DNA of 64,000 nucleotides from Dermanyssus gallinae (GCA_003439945.1 QVRM01006054.1:1-64000), one strand, 5' to 3'; positions 25,239 to 36,905 are shown, counted from the stretch's first letter. Notes: generated by a model from the sequence alone, not told the origin. Numbers and translations: made by a program.

Positions 25239-25967
25239 ACTGAGCCACTTGAAAAATTACTTCTGGATCATATATTTCACTTCATGCAGTCTAAGGGAGT
25301 GCTTGACGAGCAGCAACATGAGTTTACTAAGGGCAAATCCACAGCAACATAACTAGTTGAAATGGTATAAGATTGGGCCATTTATATGAACAAAAAGAAA
25401 GCATTTGATTGTGTTTACTTTGATTTTTCCAAAGCATTTGACAGAGTAAACTCTTTTAAACTTTTACAGAAACTAATTGACTTAAATATAGACAGACACA
25501 CTGTTTTATGTATATCAAGTTATCTAACGAATCGAAGATTTTGTGTGCGGGTTAACAAGAGTTTTAGTCGGTATGAGGTGTGACCTTCGGGAGTGCCTCA
25601 GGGATCATGTCTAGGCCCACTTTTATTTTGTATATTCATCTTAGATCTTAAAAATGTTATACCCAAAACCCTAAAGCACACACTCTACGCAGATGATCTT
25701 AAACCTTATGGGCCATCTGACAGAAAAGCCGAGAGGGAGATAATACAGAGAACAATTGACTCCATCTCCGATTGGTGCGCCAAAAATGATATGATCATTT
25801 CGTCCCTAAATGCGCCGTTGTGTGTAAACAGCATTCGCGACCTTAAGGTCTTTTTGCCTCTTATATTGCGCGTTGTATATATTGAATACAGGATTTTCCT
25901 GACTAATTATGTATTTAGTTATCTACCCTTTGAAAGCAATAAAGGAGCACTTGAATTGAATTGAACA
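25239..25967 (+). pseudogene. CR1/L2-like LINE, part 3: RT palm and 3' end
   Basis: This continues with EQQHEFTKGKSTAT, motif A (YFDFSKAFDRVNSF), a stop before motif B (SGVPQGSCLGPLLF) and motif C (TLYADDLKPY). The frame then passes from MIISSLN straight to APLCVNSIRDLKV, so the block between these motifs and most of the thumb are deleted. The 3' end carries a GAATT-type tail near 25950-25967. This is the oldest layer of the nest; it holds two independent insertions. Confidence 0.85.
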
Positions 25968-26419
25968 TGAAATCTGCGAAACTTCAAACAGTCGTACGGA
26001 TGAAAGTCTACCTAGAGATATGAATTATAACTTATTACAACATAGGGAAGCGGTTGAACAATACTTGAACGCTCTGAGTTCTATGTAAGGGCTTTTATGA
26101 GTCATCATGAAAATACTCGATTGTTATCTAGGGTTTTTACTGGCCACGTATCTTACAGTTTACATCCTTGAAGGACCCATGCGTAACGACTGTTCCGCGA
26201 CCAGAGATTGCTGTAATTGCCAGAAACTTGCTGAAGCACGCACGATGAATGAGCAGTCGAAAAAAGCAGTCGACTGTACGTAAACACCGATATGCGCTAT
26301 AGGTACGCCAGCAACAGCACAGACATGATCACGTATCACGTGTTGTAGACTATTAGAGAAATTCCACCAGAAGTAGGGCAATATATTTTTTGTTTTAGTA
26401 TCATTTCAGATGGGCGAGA
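25968..26419. other. Unassigned DNA
   Basis: No motif recognised. Confidence 0.3.
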
Positions 26420-26940
26420 CCTTGTGCATTGCTAGAGAACGGAATTAAACAGTCTTGGCCTAGCCGTTGCCGGGGGGAGCCGTAAGAAATCTGAGGGCAG
26501 GAAGAGACTCTATTTTGGTCACGGTTAAGAAATGCCTAGCAGGTGCAGTGCCTGACATCGGCTCGCTAATAGCAGTATTTCTTAGTCGATCAACATGAAA
26601 GAGTATCCTGTATTATTATCAGAAGACGGCAGCATTCGACTCGCGTTTTCCAAGATATAACGTCAACGATGTCTTACGAAGTTACGACAGACAATCGCAC
26701 CAATTAGTTGCATATAAATGTAGGCCGGCCATGGAATAAGTCGCTTTCATATAGTCCCAACGCGTAAAGCGTGAATAATTGTATAATTGGTTCGAAACGC
26801 AGATCATTGTGGCTAAACTTGAGTAAGGCAATGCCGACAATGAAACCATCTGTAAAGTCTAAGTTTGGGGTGAACAACGCGTCTAAGATTGATCCAGTCT
26901 CGTGGGTCCGGGAGGACACATGTTGCTAAAAACTGTCTGC
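26420..26940 (-). pseudogene. LINE endonuclease fossil (CR1/L2-type)
   Basis: The minus-strand reading around 26704-26919 (SSRTHETGSILDALFTPNLDF and what follows) resembles the PTR..SILDLLFT block of CR1/L2-type endonucleases. A degraded downstream block (FSHNDLRFEP) sits where SDH is expected. Sequence further down is broken by stops. This is inferred from weak motif similarity only. Confidence 0.4.
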
Positions 26941-27318
26941 CAATGCAGATACGATGTGGTCACTGACTAATATAATCGGTGGAAGCACTCCATTTGCTTC
27001 CGGTGTTTTCTTCTATGTCAGCCAACCTTAGGACTGAGGTGGCAGTTGATCTGTTTTTGTGCTTGATTGTATTTGTGTGTGTATGTGTGTGTATTGTGCT
27101 ATTTTTGTTAATACTGTGGGAACCTGTCAATGCGAGAAGGATTTAACGGTCATCCCATGTTCAGCTCCTTGGATGCATTTGGGGGAACCGGACACTAATC
27201 GGCAGAGCAGCCTCTGCTACAGAACTGCTATAATCCTCATTATATAGAGCGTGGGTCGACTCATGATGGCTACGTCTTATGCTGTGCCGAGAATTTTTAT
27301 GCACGTATAAAAATACAT

Positions 27319-27322
27319 GCAC

Positions 27323-27354
<32 letters not shown>
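27319..27354. repeat. (TA)n microsatellite
   Basis: About 15 TA units, roughly 100 bases upstream of the candidate exon at 27455. Confidence 0.9.
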
Positions 27355-27357
<3 letters not shown>

Positions 27358-27454
27358 TCTTCTAGGGGTCCTAATCTCGATCGTCTTACGAGCTAAACAC
27401 GAAGAGTTTGGAGCGAGACAGCCGCGTTGGCTGCCTCTAGTTCAGCAGAGTTCG

Positions 27455-27529
27455 ATGAATTTCAGAAAACAAAGCGTTCTTGCCATTATCCTCCTACTAG
27501 CAGTCGCTTCCATGCAAAGTTCAACGAAG
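27455..27529 (+). CDS. Candidate first coding exon of a secreted protein
   Basis: The ATG at 27455 opens a 25-codon reading: a short basic start (MNFRKQ), a hydrophobic core (VLAIILLLAVA) and small residues (SMQSS), the layout of a signal peptide. The frame runs into a textbook splice donor, AAG followed by GTAAGT (27530-27535), leaving phase 0. Signal peptide and donor meeting in this way is common in first exons of genes for small secreted peptides. No downstream exon was found, and no transcript evidence is available. It could be chance; the surrounding DNA is full of mobile elements. Confidence 0.4.
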
Positions 27530-27798
27530 GTAAGTATTTTAGATTTCAGCTACGAGTATATGTATATATAGGAATCAGGTCGATGTGAAGTTCAAGCAAG
27601 ACCTTTTTAGCGAATGACGCATAAGCTAACTCACCCACATAAAAGTTGGACGACTCCGAGCGGTTTGCCGCGCGCTCAAGTTTGAATTATAATGGTTGTT
27701 CAATTAAAGGGAGTTAACACAGTAACATGACGTTGCACTACATAAAAAGCATCTCACGTGACGTACAGATAGATAGCACATTACTGTGCCACACCGTC

Positions 27799-27843
27799 TG
27801 TATATATATATATATATATGTATTTATATATATATATATATAA
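27799..27843. repeat. Interrupted (TA)n microsatellite
   Basis: Two TA runs separated by gtatt. Confidence 0.85.
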
Positions 27844-27999
27844 GAGAAAGAGAGCATGCATGTGTAGCACGATATAAAGTGTACTATATATAGCGCAGCC
27901 AAATGACTTAACGATGAGTATATTAGGCTCGAGGCGTAGTGGTAGTGTAGGATACATACGGGCCAATTGACTATCGGTATGTAAGAGGGTGGAGGGAGG

Positions 28000-30900
28000 G
28001 CTAGAGACACCGACTGAGGTGACTGAAAGCAGTCCTCTATATACAGGCTGCGCCACCAACAGAGATACAAGGACAAGAAGTACGCGAAAGAGGGTACGCG
28101 GCGAAGGCCCTAGAGGGGCGAGAAGAAAATCAGCGGCAGGAAGAAGAAGGAATGCTAGCAGTAGAGGATGAGTAGCGGCAACCACAGCAAGCGACCGCAG
28201 CGGTAGCAACAAGTGTAGAAGAAATCTCGGTTAAGTGTAACCAATCGACTAGGGGACGCGGTCGGTGTTGATTAAACCGGTGGGACGAACGAATTGTAAT
28301 CGCTGGAAATTCAAACACGCATTCAAACATGCACAACTGGAAAACAGATTAATCGGGTCGCTGCTAATACAGGGGAATTTGTCCTATTTCAATAAGGGGC
28401 CCAAAAGCAAGAGACATTGTAGCAGCGACCAATGTAGAATACTGACATGTCTAATACTATGCAACGAACACAGACCTGTTTTCATGGGAGATTGGAAAGT
28501 GTAGTGTATGTCAGACCCGGGATATGCAGCTGCAAGTAAATGAGGTCGGCACAAAGATGCGGTGCATTTGACCAAATTTTGCACGCAGCGAAACATAGTG
28601 TAGACAGTGTGTTCGCTTTCAATGGTAGATGATGTTAAAAAAGGGCAGAACTACCGGGACACGTACAGAGCAGTGAATAGGGAGGTGATGCAATTGGTTA
28701 GCGCAGCAAATTTCAAGTACCTGGAACACATTTAGAAGGAGACGGAACAGGTAGAAACAGCGGAGCTCGAGGGTACGTTGGAGGTTATCTAACGGTTGGC
28801 AATTAGAGGAACTGAGAGCCGAAAGTAAACGTAGAAAGTAAAAACAAAAGAAAAAAGAAGACAAATAAAAACGTGAAAGTAATGTGCCTTTGGGGCGGGT
28901 CACTATGTTACGTATGAGCGGGGCAGGCGGAGCGGTATGTAGGAGGAATTATATAGATTGCTAGAAGTAAGCTCAGTCGATATAATGATACTGACAGCAA
29001 TGCACTTGTGTAGGTAAGAATTGTTTTCGGTTTGGAGGGATACAATCGGTATGGTACAAATCGGAATACGGAAAATAGGTAAAACTGGATTGGGGGAATA
29101 AAGATAATGACAAAAAATGCTATTTCATGCAAAAAGTTGGTAGTGTCAGAATAGAGGTTCTGGTAGTTACAAAATTACGTCTAGGGAGGAACGATATGGG
29201 CAGTTAAGGAGGTATATAGAGCGCCAAGCGACATAGCAGAGAAGATATAAAGTTTTTGTTGATAAAAGAGCATTTAAAGTAATTGGGGAATATCAAGATA
29301 AAAAGAGGATCATATGCCTGGCAGGTTGGAATGTGCATATCGAACAGCTGGTTGGAAGCGAAAACAGATCTGGCAGTAGACTTATACGAGTCGTATATAC
29401 TTATACGAGTCGTACAACTAACAAAGTCGAGCGGAATCTAAATTTAAAATTTAGATCCTCGAGCAGAAGAGATATACGAACATACAAGGGGATTTCCGTA
29501 CCATAGGCCTTAAGGCCCATTGCAAGCGTCGAGACATGTTTTGTACAGAATATATGTTAACCAAATATGTATGTTATATTAAAAAAATATTTAAAGCCAT
29601 GTCTGCACTATTTACTGCCAACGGACAAAAAGTATGGTTGGGTAGGGGAAATCAGGATATATCACGAGAAAGGATATCATATTAGACGTTATTATAATTG
29701 GGTAGAATTGAATGGGGGGCGAGGAGGCCAGGCAGGGCAGTTAAACAAAAGAAATGTCTGAAAAAAACAAGCTAACAAGCACAAGAAATATAGAACATAA
29801 AACAGCTTTTAGCAGCAAGTTTGGAAAAATAGGCAGACGAGGTGTATAGAAAAAGTAGGGACGCTGATGATAACTACTGTAAGATTGGGAAATGAATTTA
29901 AAAGGGAGGAGAAAGGTGATAGAGTAATCAAATAGATGGAGTAATATTTTAGAAGAATAGGTAGAGGAGTTAACACAGAAGTGTTATGAGACACGGATAA
30001 GGCAGAGGAGTAATAGGCTAATTATATGAAAGCCAAAAATAGAGCTCAAAGGTTAACACAAGATAAAATCCGTAACCTATACAATAATGACGCAGGTTTT
30101 TAAAAGTAGATAGCAGAGTGTTTTGGAGACACTCAAGACATAAGGGCGTGACACTGCAAATTTAGAAAAGGGTGTAGACTAGATGATCATTTATTCATAG
30201 AAAGTCAGGTTGTGGAAGCATCGAGATTGCCGAGAGAAGGGTGTATGGCAGTGGTTTGGATCTAAAAAGGCATATGATGCGGTAAATAGAAAAAAGTTAT
30301 ATTAAGTTATGTTGAGGGAAGGTTTTGAGAGAAGCTTGGATAGGTTACTGGAAAAATATTCAGGGATATCATAATACGAATAATAAAAGCGGGACAATCT
30401 AGGGAGTTTGAAGTCGCAAAGGATGTCAGACAGAGGTGTCTATTGTTATCGTTGATGTGTCGGGTTTTTTTAATGTTTATAGAGAAAATTATATATAGCG
30501 TGAAAGTTTATTAGCACAGAGTTACGATGACAGATGGAAGAAAGGATAAATATATCAGGACACCAGTGCTGCTCTTTGTTGACAATCTAGTAGTATTATG
30601 CCGATACACTAGCGAGGTTTAGGAAACGCTGAATGCAATGGCAAAGCAGCAGAGGAACTGGGTATGGTGTTTAAAGGAAAAACGAACGCAACTTAAATAT
30701 TAAATGGGGTTGAAAGGGGGAAAGCTAGTATTACATAGAAGGAAAGTGGAATTTTTAGATTAGTAAAAGTATCTTGGGGACACAGTTAATACAGGAGTGA
30801 TTATCCAAAGAAAAAAAATATAGTACGAGAAAGAGGGCTACAAGAGCATAGACGCGGTAAGATGTAGGTGTCTCTGGGAGTTTAATAAAGACACAACAAC

Positions 30901-31321
30901 AAGGAATATATGAAAAGCCATGTATGTACCAGGATTGTTGGACATTTGCAAGTGCCGCTCTAGAACACCTCGCAGATTTTTGAAGGAGTTGCAAGGAGTA
31001 AAAACAAAAGTGATCAGATTTGCACTAAGTTGCCGTTTTAACTGCGCCAGAGAATTTCTTGAGGGGAATGAGGGATATGTCCAAATGCATACAAAAGAAA
31101 ATGCAAAGTAAGTTAAGTTTGATGTTAGGATGCCGCTCAATTGGTGAAGACAGAGATAAGAGTAAAAACGAAGTGGGATCGCAGAGTAGAATTTGCAGCT
31201 ATGGAGATTGGGTACAACAGCAATAAGATCGAATGTATCGGAAGGAATGATGAAATCAACAGATAAGAAAGTAAATATACGGGCAAGTAGATGTTGCCGA
31301 TGGGGGCCATATCAAGTTTAG

Positions 31322-31322
<1 letters not shown>
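28000..31322 (+). pseudogene. LINE family N, long decayed copy (copy 2)
   Basis: The plus strand holds fragments in LINE order. They are an Arg-rich stretch that could be ORF1 (28000-28170), an endonuclease-like block (AGWNVHIEQLVGSENRSG near 29320-29370, where GDFN would stand), RT fingers and palm (CRLDDHLFIESQVVEASR; AGQSREFEVAKDVRQRC in place of GVRQG; LFVDNLVVLC in place of FADD; 30170-30620) and a tail matching copy 1. Every part is broken by stops and frameshifts. The C-terminal part ends in the segment shared with 17490-17560. Base use is purine-rich on the coding strand. The 5' boundary is a guess. Confidence 0.55.

Positions 31323-31377
<55 letters not shown>
31323..31377. repeat. 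(TA)n microsatellite inside the family N 3' UTR
   Basis: About 27 TA units lie between the family N tail and its last 55 bases. At the same point copy 1 has only a short gatataaaaggg sequence (about 17970). Confidence 0.85.
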
Positions 31378-31378
<1 letters not shown>

Positions 31379-31435
31379 CATGTTCATTTAGGTATACATG
31401 TCAAGTAAGTAATAAATAAATAAAATTAATATATA
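31378..31435 (+). repeat. LINE family N 3' terminus
   Basis: Matches 17980-18040 and ends in AATA repeats (taataaataaataaa). Confidence 0.65.
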
Positions 31436-33450
31436 CAAACGGGACAGAACAAAAGAATAACATGTGGGCCGCATTTACGTTGCGCCACTAAAGCACCTCA
31501 ATATAAAGCACCTCAAGAATAAACCAATGGTCGCCCCATCGCCGCCGCTGAATGTTTCCAAAAATAATTTATAAATATATTCGACGGAAAATAATTTATG
31601 AAGTTCTAAGTCGGACCTTCGTTGACGTTCTTCAACGACAACAACAACAACGACAAAAACAGCAACAACATGGACAGCAGCAACAACAACACACGAATAG
31701 CAGCAACAACAACAACAACAATAATAATACAAAAAGCAGCAGCAGCAACAACAACAATAACACACGCTTCTGCCAAGCAGATCGTTGACAACACTTTGAA
31801 AATCCGCGTCCTTTAAGAAGTTACTATTTTCAAATATGAACTTGACATTGTCCCACAAGCGCGGTCGGTCAACGGTCGTGGCGATGAACAATAGAGATGT
31901 CAGTAAGCGGCGGGCAGACAAAGATAAAGGGCCCTGTCCCTTTGCTGCTTTTGCCTCGTTTGCTATTGGCGACCTCCCCTCCTCCCTACACCGTTACCTT
32001 TACTTTTTCGTTCGCTGAATAGGAAATACGTAGTTATTTTAGAAGAGGCGGGGACTCGACGTATTGAGACGAAATCGCTTGTTCGTGTTGTCAGCTCGTG
32101 AGGAGGGACTGCTGCAGAAGAATGAGACGAAGCAATGCTATCGAGAACATCTATGGCAAGTCAGTAGCATCGCTTCGCGAAAATTAGATTGTTGTTGCTG
32201 TCGTCCACTGGATGACCGCTGTTATTATTGTTCTGCTCGTTGGTGTTGTTACCATTGTTGCTTTTGTGATTCGTGACGGCGTTGCCGCTGAAATTGCTGA
32301 TCATAGAATTGTTGTTGCTTCTGAATACGGTATTGTTGTTTTGCTTTTGTTGTTGTCGTTGCTTTTGATGTTGTTGTTGCTGAAGTTGCTTTTCGTTGTA
32401 CTGTTGTTGCTGTCCATAGTTGTTGTTTCAATTCTTTTTGTTGTCGCCTTTATTATTACATGGTTAGCCGAGTCGTGGGAATAGTCAATCACAGGACCTC
32501 GTGCAGCTGGAGTATTAACCGTATGACCGGTCTGCAATATTTGCATTGTTGTTATGATCTGCTTGTTGTTGTTGTGACTATGGTTGTTTTTTGCCGCCAG
32601 AAAAGCTTTTTAATCGTTCAATGTCGCGTTGTCAAAACACTGGCAGTAAGCAATAGGAAGTTCAGGTTAAGCTTGTGGTCGCAGCTCACTTATCTTTGGT
32701 TTCTGATTTAGAGCTGACGCATTTGAAAACGTATGCCGAGCGATTTCACAATGTTTACAAGACCAACACTTTGTTACTAAATTAAATTGCAGTGTACAGT
32801 CATGCATATTGGCATCAAACAGTTAGCTGTACCGTCCAACTTGCGTCCGGCAAGACGTCGGAACGTACTAGCTTTTACATTTAGCATTCAACGAACTTCG
32901 TCCTTTGGCAAACCCGTACCATTTGCAGAATTTAGACATCAGCAGACAGCCGCCACGACTATTCGTATCACGATCTTAAACCATTATCGACGTTACTTCT
33001 CATTCTTAATGAAATGTTCGTTCTAGAATAATCATGAGACAAATTGATAGGGCTTAAATGCTACGCGCGTCAAACACTGTTACAACAAAACCTATATTAA
33101 ATGCGCTATCACTCAAGAATCGGCAGATAACTGTTTAGACGATGTTTACTTTAAGTTCTTTATAGATGCATCTGAAAAAGATGAAGGGAATTGCCGGTTA
33201 AGGTCGCGTGCACATTGGAAAATTGACGTCAGCAATAATAACAATAAACGTATTAATCAAGTAATTAACATAGACCACTGCTGCGGCATATTTTTCCGAT
33301 CAACATCCTAAGTGGTGTTGCAAAATTGAACCAATATTCACTGCAAAATCTGCTCTCGTGCGGAACGTGCATACGTTGCATAGCGTATGTGCCATGAAAC
33401 TCACGAAAATGCATGGAACCTAGCAGTGGCGCACATATGTAACACTCCTA
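31436..33450. other. Unassigned DNA with CAA and TTG tracts
   Basis: A CAA/CAG-rich tract occupies about 31635-31765 and a TTG-rich tract about 32185-32450. Frames through them (Gln/Asn or Val/Leu runs) reflect the repeats. No gene recognised elsewhere in this stretch. Confidence 0.4.
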
Positions 33451-33475
33451 AATAATAATAATAATAATAATAATA
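33451..33475. repeat. (TAA)n microsatellite, short
   Basis: About 8 units. Confidence 0.85.
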
Positions 33476-34058
33476 GGGTGTGCAGCAAATCAAGCTGGTA
33501 CACTAGAGCGTGAATATAAAGCGACGTGTTGTAAATGGCCACCTTCTGGACGGGCGGGTGCTGCGTGACAATGCCTAGGACGTGATCACTGCCCAACGGC
33601 CGAAAAATCGGCTAATTCCGCGTCCGGCGTTGTCTCCAGCCAACAGAATACGAACGGAGCGCAAAACTACGCGAAGATCGACGCCAATGTGTCGGACTGG
33701 ATGGACAGAAATTTTACGTAACATCGAAATCGAATCACCGAATATGTATGTATTGGCGAATTTGACTACTATGAACCAATTGGGTCATACGCCACGCAAA
33801 CCAACCACAAGGAGATACTGACGTGTGTTTGGCAAAGTGTGTATCTCTGGGGGAGACGGTTGAAATTGAGAACAGACCGCCAAGCACTGCTGGAAACACT
33901 GCTGCTACCGGGATCTGGGGAACGAAATGGAGCCAACATGCCATTCTGGAACAACCCATTCAGCGAATCGTAGTGGAAGTGAGCCCTCACAAGCCAATGA
34001 CTCTAATCCTCATTGGCGCTCTGCCCGTTTTTCGTGAGCCCAGCAGTGTTACTAATGC
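33476..34058. other. Unassigned DNA
   Basis: Moderately GC-rich, with an open plus-strand frame at 33582-33821 that I cannot assign to any family. Confidence 0.3.
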
Positions 34059-34085
34059 TATATATATATATGTAAATATATATAT

Positions 34086-34138
<53 letters not shown>
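34059..34138. repeat. (TA)n microsatellite at the 5' junction of R2-like copy B
   Basis: About 38 TA units with two small interruptions, directly abutting the R2-like coding sequence. Confidence 0.95.
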
Positions 34139-34141
<3 letters not shown>

Positions 34142-35988
34142 CGTAAGGCGTTCGACATGGTGAGTCATGACTCCGTCCTGTGGTCACTCCGGACTCGCGG
34201 ATACCCGGAGGTATTCATTAACTATATCGAACGCTTGTACCTCTCATCTAAAACTCTCATAGAATTTGGACAAGAATGTCGCACATTTCGGCCAACTAGG
34301 GGTGTTAGACAGGGAGATCCTCTGTCCCCCCTCTTATTTAATCTAGTCTTCGACGACATTCTTTCAAAATTAGACAAAACTAATATCGGGTACCAACTTA
34401 CTGATGACTTCCGCCTTATGGGCTTAGCCTTTGCGGATGATCTCATCCTCCTAGCCTCCACGAAATCCACTCTCCAACGTCTCCTTAATATTGCGGACCC
34501 ACTTTTGAAATCCCGAGGCCTTGAAATTAATACTAATAAAAGCTTTACTATCTCCCACCTATTTAATAGGAAGGAAGGTAAAGGTTTTATCAATACCGTA
34601 CCAGAATTTAACGTTGGAGATCGGCAATTGCCAGCTAAAGGTATGAGCGATCGATGGAGATATCTTGGAGTCGACTTTGACAGCAATGGCAGAGTTGACT
34701 CCACCAGGGATATACTCCTTAATTTACTCAACAGACTCACGATAGCTCCCCTTAAACCCCACCAAAGACTCATATTTTTGAAAGACTTTCTCATTCCCCG
34801 TCTCCTATATAAACTGGTCTCCGGTCCCAGACCATCTTACGCACTCCTTAGTGACCTAGATAAAGAGATCAGAAAGGTTGTTAAGTCGAAATGGCTTAAG
34901 CTCGAAAACTCGGTGCCGAACGCCTACCTGTACACGCACACAGCACACGGCGGTCTGGACATCCCCTGCCTCCAAACATTCATTCCCAGACTCCGCCTCT
35001 CCCGCCTGACAGCACTACAACACTCCACGCACCTTGGGGTCCAATGGATGCTAACCACCGAGCACTTTAAAAAAGATCTTGCGAAAACAAGACTTCTTTG
35101 CGAGCGATTGGGAACCTCCATTGAGACCGCTACACAAGAGACCGACTACTGGTCTCAACAACTACACAACACGTTCGATGGGGCACATTTTAAAAAAGCA
35201 CACGAAACGCCCTTTGTACACTACTGGATTAAGGGTATGCCCTACCTATCTGGTAAGGAGTATTTAAACCTACTAAAGCTCAGGATCAACGCACTACCAA
35301 CGCGTGCCAGATTGGCCAGGGGACGCCCGGGCTACAACAAACGTTGTAGGCACGGGTGTCATGCGCCTGAGACGTTGGCTCATGTCGCTCAGATGTGCGA
35401 TACAACACACAAACAAACCATAAAGAGACATGACGACGTCTGTGATCGCGTGGCGCGTCTTCTCCGCGAAAGGGGTCATGAGGTGGTTCGTGAGCGAGTA
35501 TTCCGTCGACCGGGCGCACCGGGTCTAAAGCCCGACCTCGTAATAACAACACCTACCGAGGTCTGGGTTTTAGATGCCGAGGTTTGCGGCCCGAACCGGG
35601 ACCTGGCAAAAGCACGGCAAGACAAGATCGCCAAATATGACGTCGAGTTCCTAAGAGCGGCGCTCCCCGACCCGCAAACACCTCGCAGATTCGGATCCAT
35701 CACTATCTCTATGAGTGGTGTATGGGACTCCGAATCTGCGAGGACGCTCTTGGGGCTCGGCGTCACGAAGAGGAATCTTATGGATCTCACCGTTTTAACT
35801 TTGCAAGGAACTTTGAGGATATACCGCTCGCACCGGGTCCATAAGAGCGGGGGCTACCATCAAGCAAGGACACGGACAACTGACTCTTAACTTCACGTGA
35901 CACCTTTTTACCACAATTTTTATTAAGGCGAGCACTGCCAAGTGTGCAAACGTATTGTAAATGATTAATAAATCATCACAATATTTTC
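34139..35988 (+). pseudogene. R2-like non-LTR retrotransposon, 5'-truncated copy B with intact remaining frame
   Basis: From the first base after the TA array the frame reads RRKAFDMVSH (RT motif A), then GVRQGDPLSPLLFN (motif B, residues 49-62 of the frame counted from 34157), LAFADDLILLAS (motif C, FADD at 92-95) and a thumb. A CCHC finger follows (Cys397, Cys401, His409, Cys414), then the restriction-like endonuclease with KPDLV (Pro459, Asp460) and VLDAE (Asp473). The stop is at 35888-35890 and a short 3' UTR follows, ending in caatattttc. The frame is uninterrupted for 577 codons, so the copy is young. The 5' part (N-terminal fingers, RT motifs before A) is missing, so it is not autonomous. 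TA repeats abut both ends. Copy A (1993-3347) has the same 3' end and the same flank type. Confidence 0.93.
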
Positions 35989-36010
35989 TATATATATATA
36001 TATATATATA
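35989..36010. repeat. (TA)n at the 3' junction of R2-like copy B
   Basis: Eleven TA units directly after the element's last base. Confidence 0.95.
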
Positions 36011-36179
36011 AATTGTTTCGAGAGCGATACAGGGAATTGCAAAGCTCGTTAAAACAAGTATTTTTTTAATGGAGCACGCTCTCTGAGAAGTCTTGTTTCC
36101 AAAGAAATTGAAGAAAAAGGCAGAATCAATCAAATCGAGGCAAAGCATCAGGCTTAACCGCGCTGCGCAAACAGGCCGA

Positions 36180-36560
36180 AATGTTAAGGAGACCATATTG
36201 TGTTCCTGGTTAGATTAAAAAGTTGTGATCGAGTATCTGCAGAGCTTCTGCAGAACACCGAAACGATCAACACTGACAAAAAGCCACTAGCTGCTCGACC
36301 GTCAGAAGAAAGCCGTCATCGAAAAGCGCCCAAACTTGATGCAATCGTATAAGCTATGTATTCTACAATGAGAATGCCCGTACACAAGAGTTCAGCTTGC
36401 CGGAAGTTCCTGGATTCAAATTGGTATGTGTTACCTCGCATGCCGTATAGCTCTGATATTGCCTCTTCAGAGTATCAGCTATTCTGCTTACTTCTCAGCT
36501 TTGTGAGTATAAGAAAAAGTGTAAGTAGAACTTTTGAGGTTCATCAAAAACTACCTTGAC
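36180..36560 (+). pseudogene. mariner-type transposase fossil
   Basis: The plus strand retains the C-terminal catalytic region in degraded form. There is a YNENARTHKSS-like block where HHDNAPAHTS stands in active elements. WYVLPRMPYSSDIASSEYQLF stands in place of the mariner VLPHPPYSPDLAPSDYHLF block. The third catalytic Asp is replaced by Glu, and stops and frameshifts are present. Ends not found. Confidence 0.65.
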
Positions 36561-36582
36561 AATTGACTAAAGTAAAACAGCG

Positions 36583-36905
36583 TGTATAAAATACATTCCA
36601 GAATTTGCTCAATTGTTTTTAAAAAAACATATACGTGTATAAATGCCACAGGCATTCATTCTACACGCAGGGTCGTCACTTTGCGGCAAAACATAACGTC
36701 CGTTGCAGTGCATGAAGCATGACGGATTGTGCAAAGGGACTTAACTGAATTGACACAGTATGCATAAAATGCATTACAGAACTTGCCCCAAAAACCGCGT
36801 TTTTTAAATGCCCTATATATAATACATAGACACGTGATGTCGTCACTTTGCGGCAAAACCGTGGCAGTGCGTGAAGCATTACGGGTCGTTCAGGGGCCAA
36901 AGGAT
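36583..36905. repeat. Two degenerate tandem copies of a ~175-bp unit
   Basis: gtcgtcactttgcggcaaaa occurs at 36671 and 36838, and gtataaaatacattccagaa (36583) recurs as a variant near 36761, giving a period of about 167-178 bases. No coding motif seen. Confidence 0.65.
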
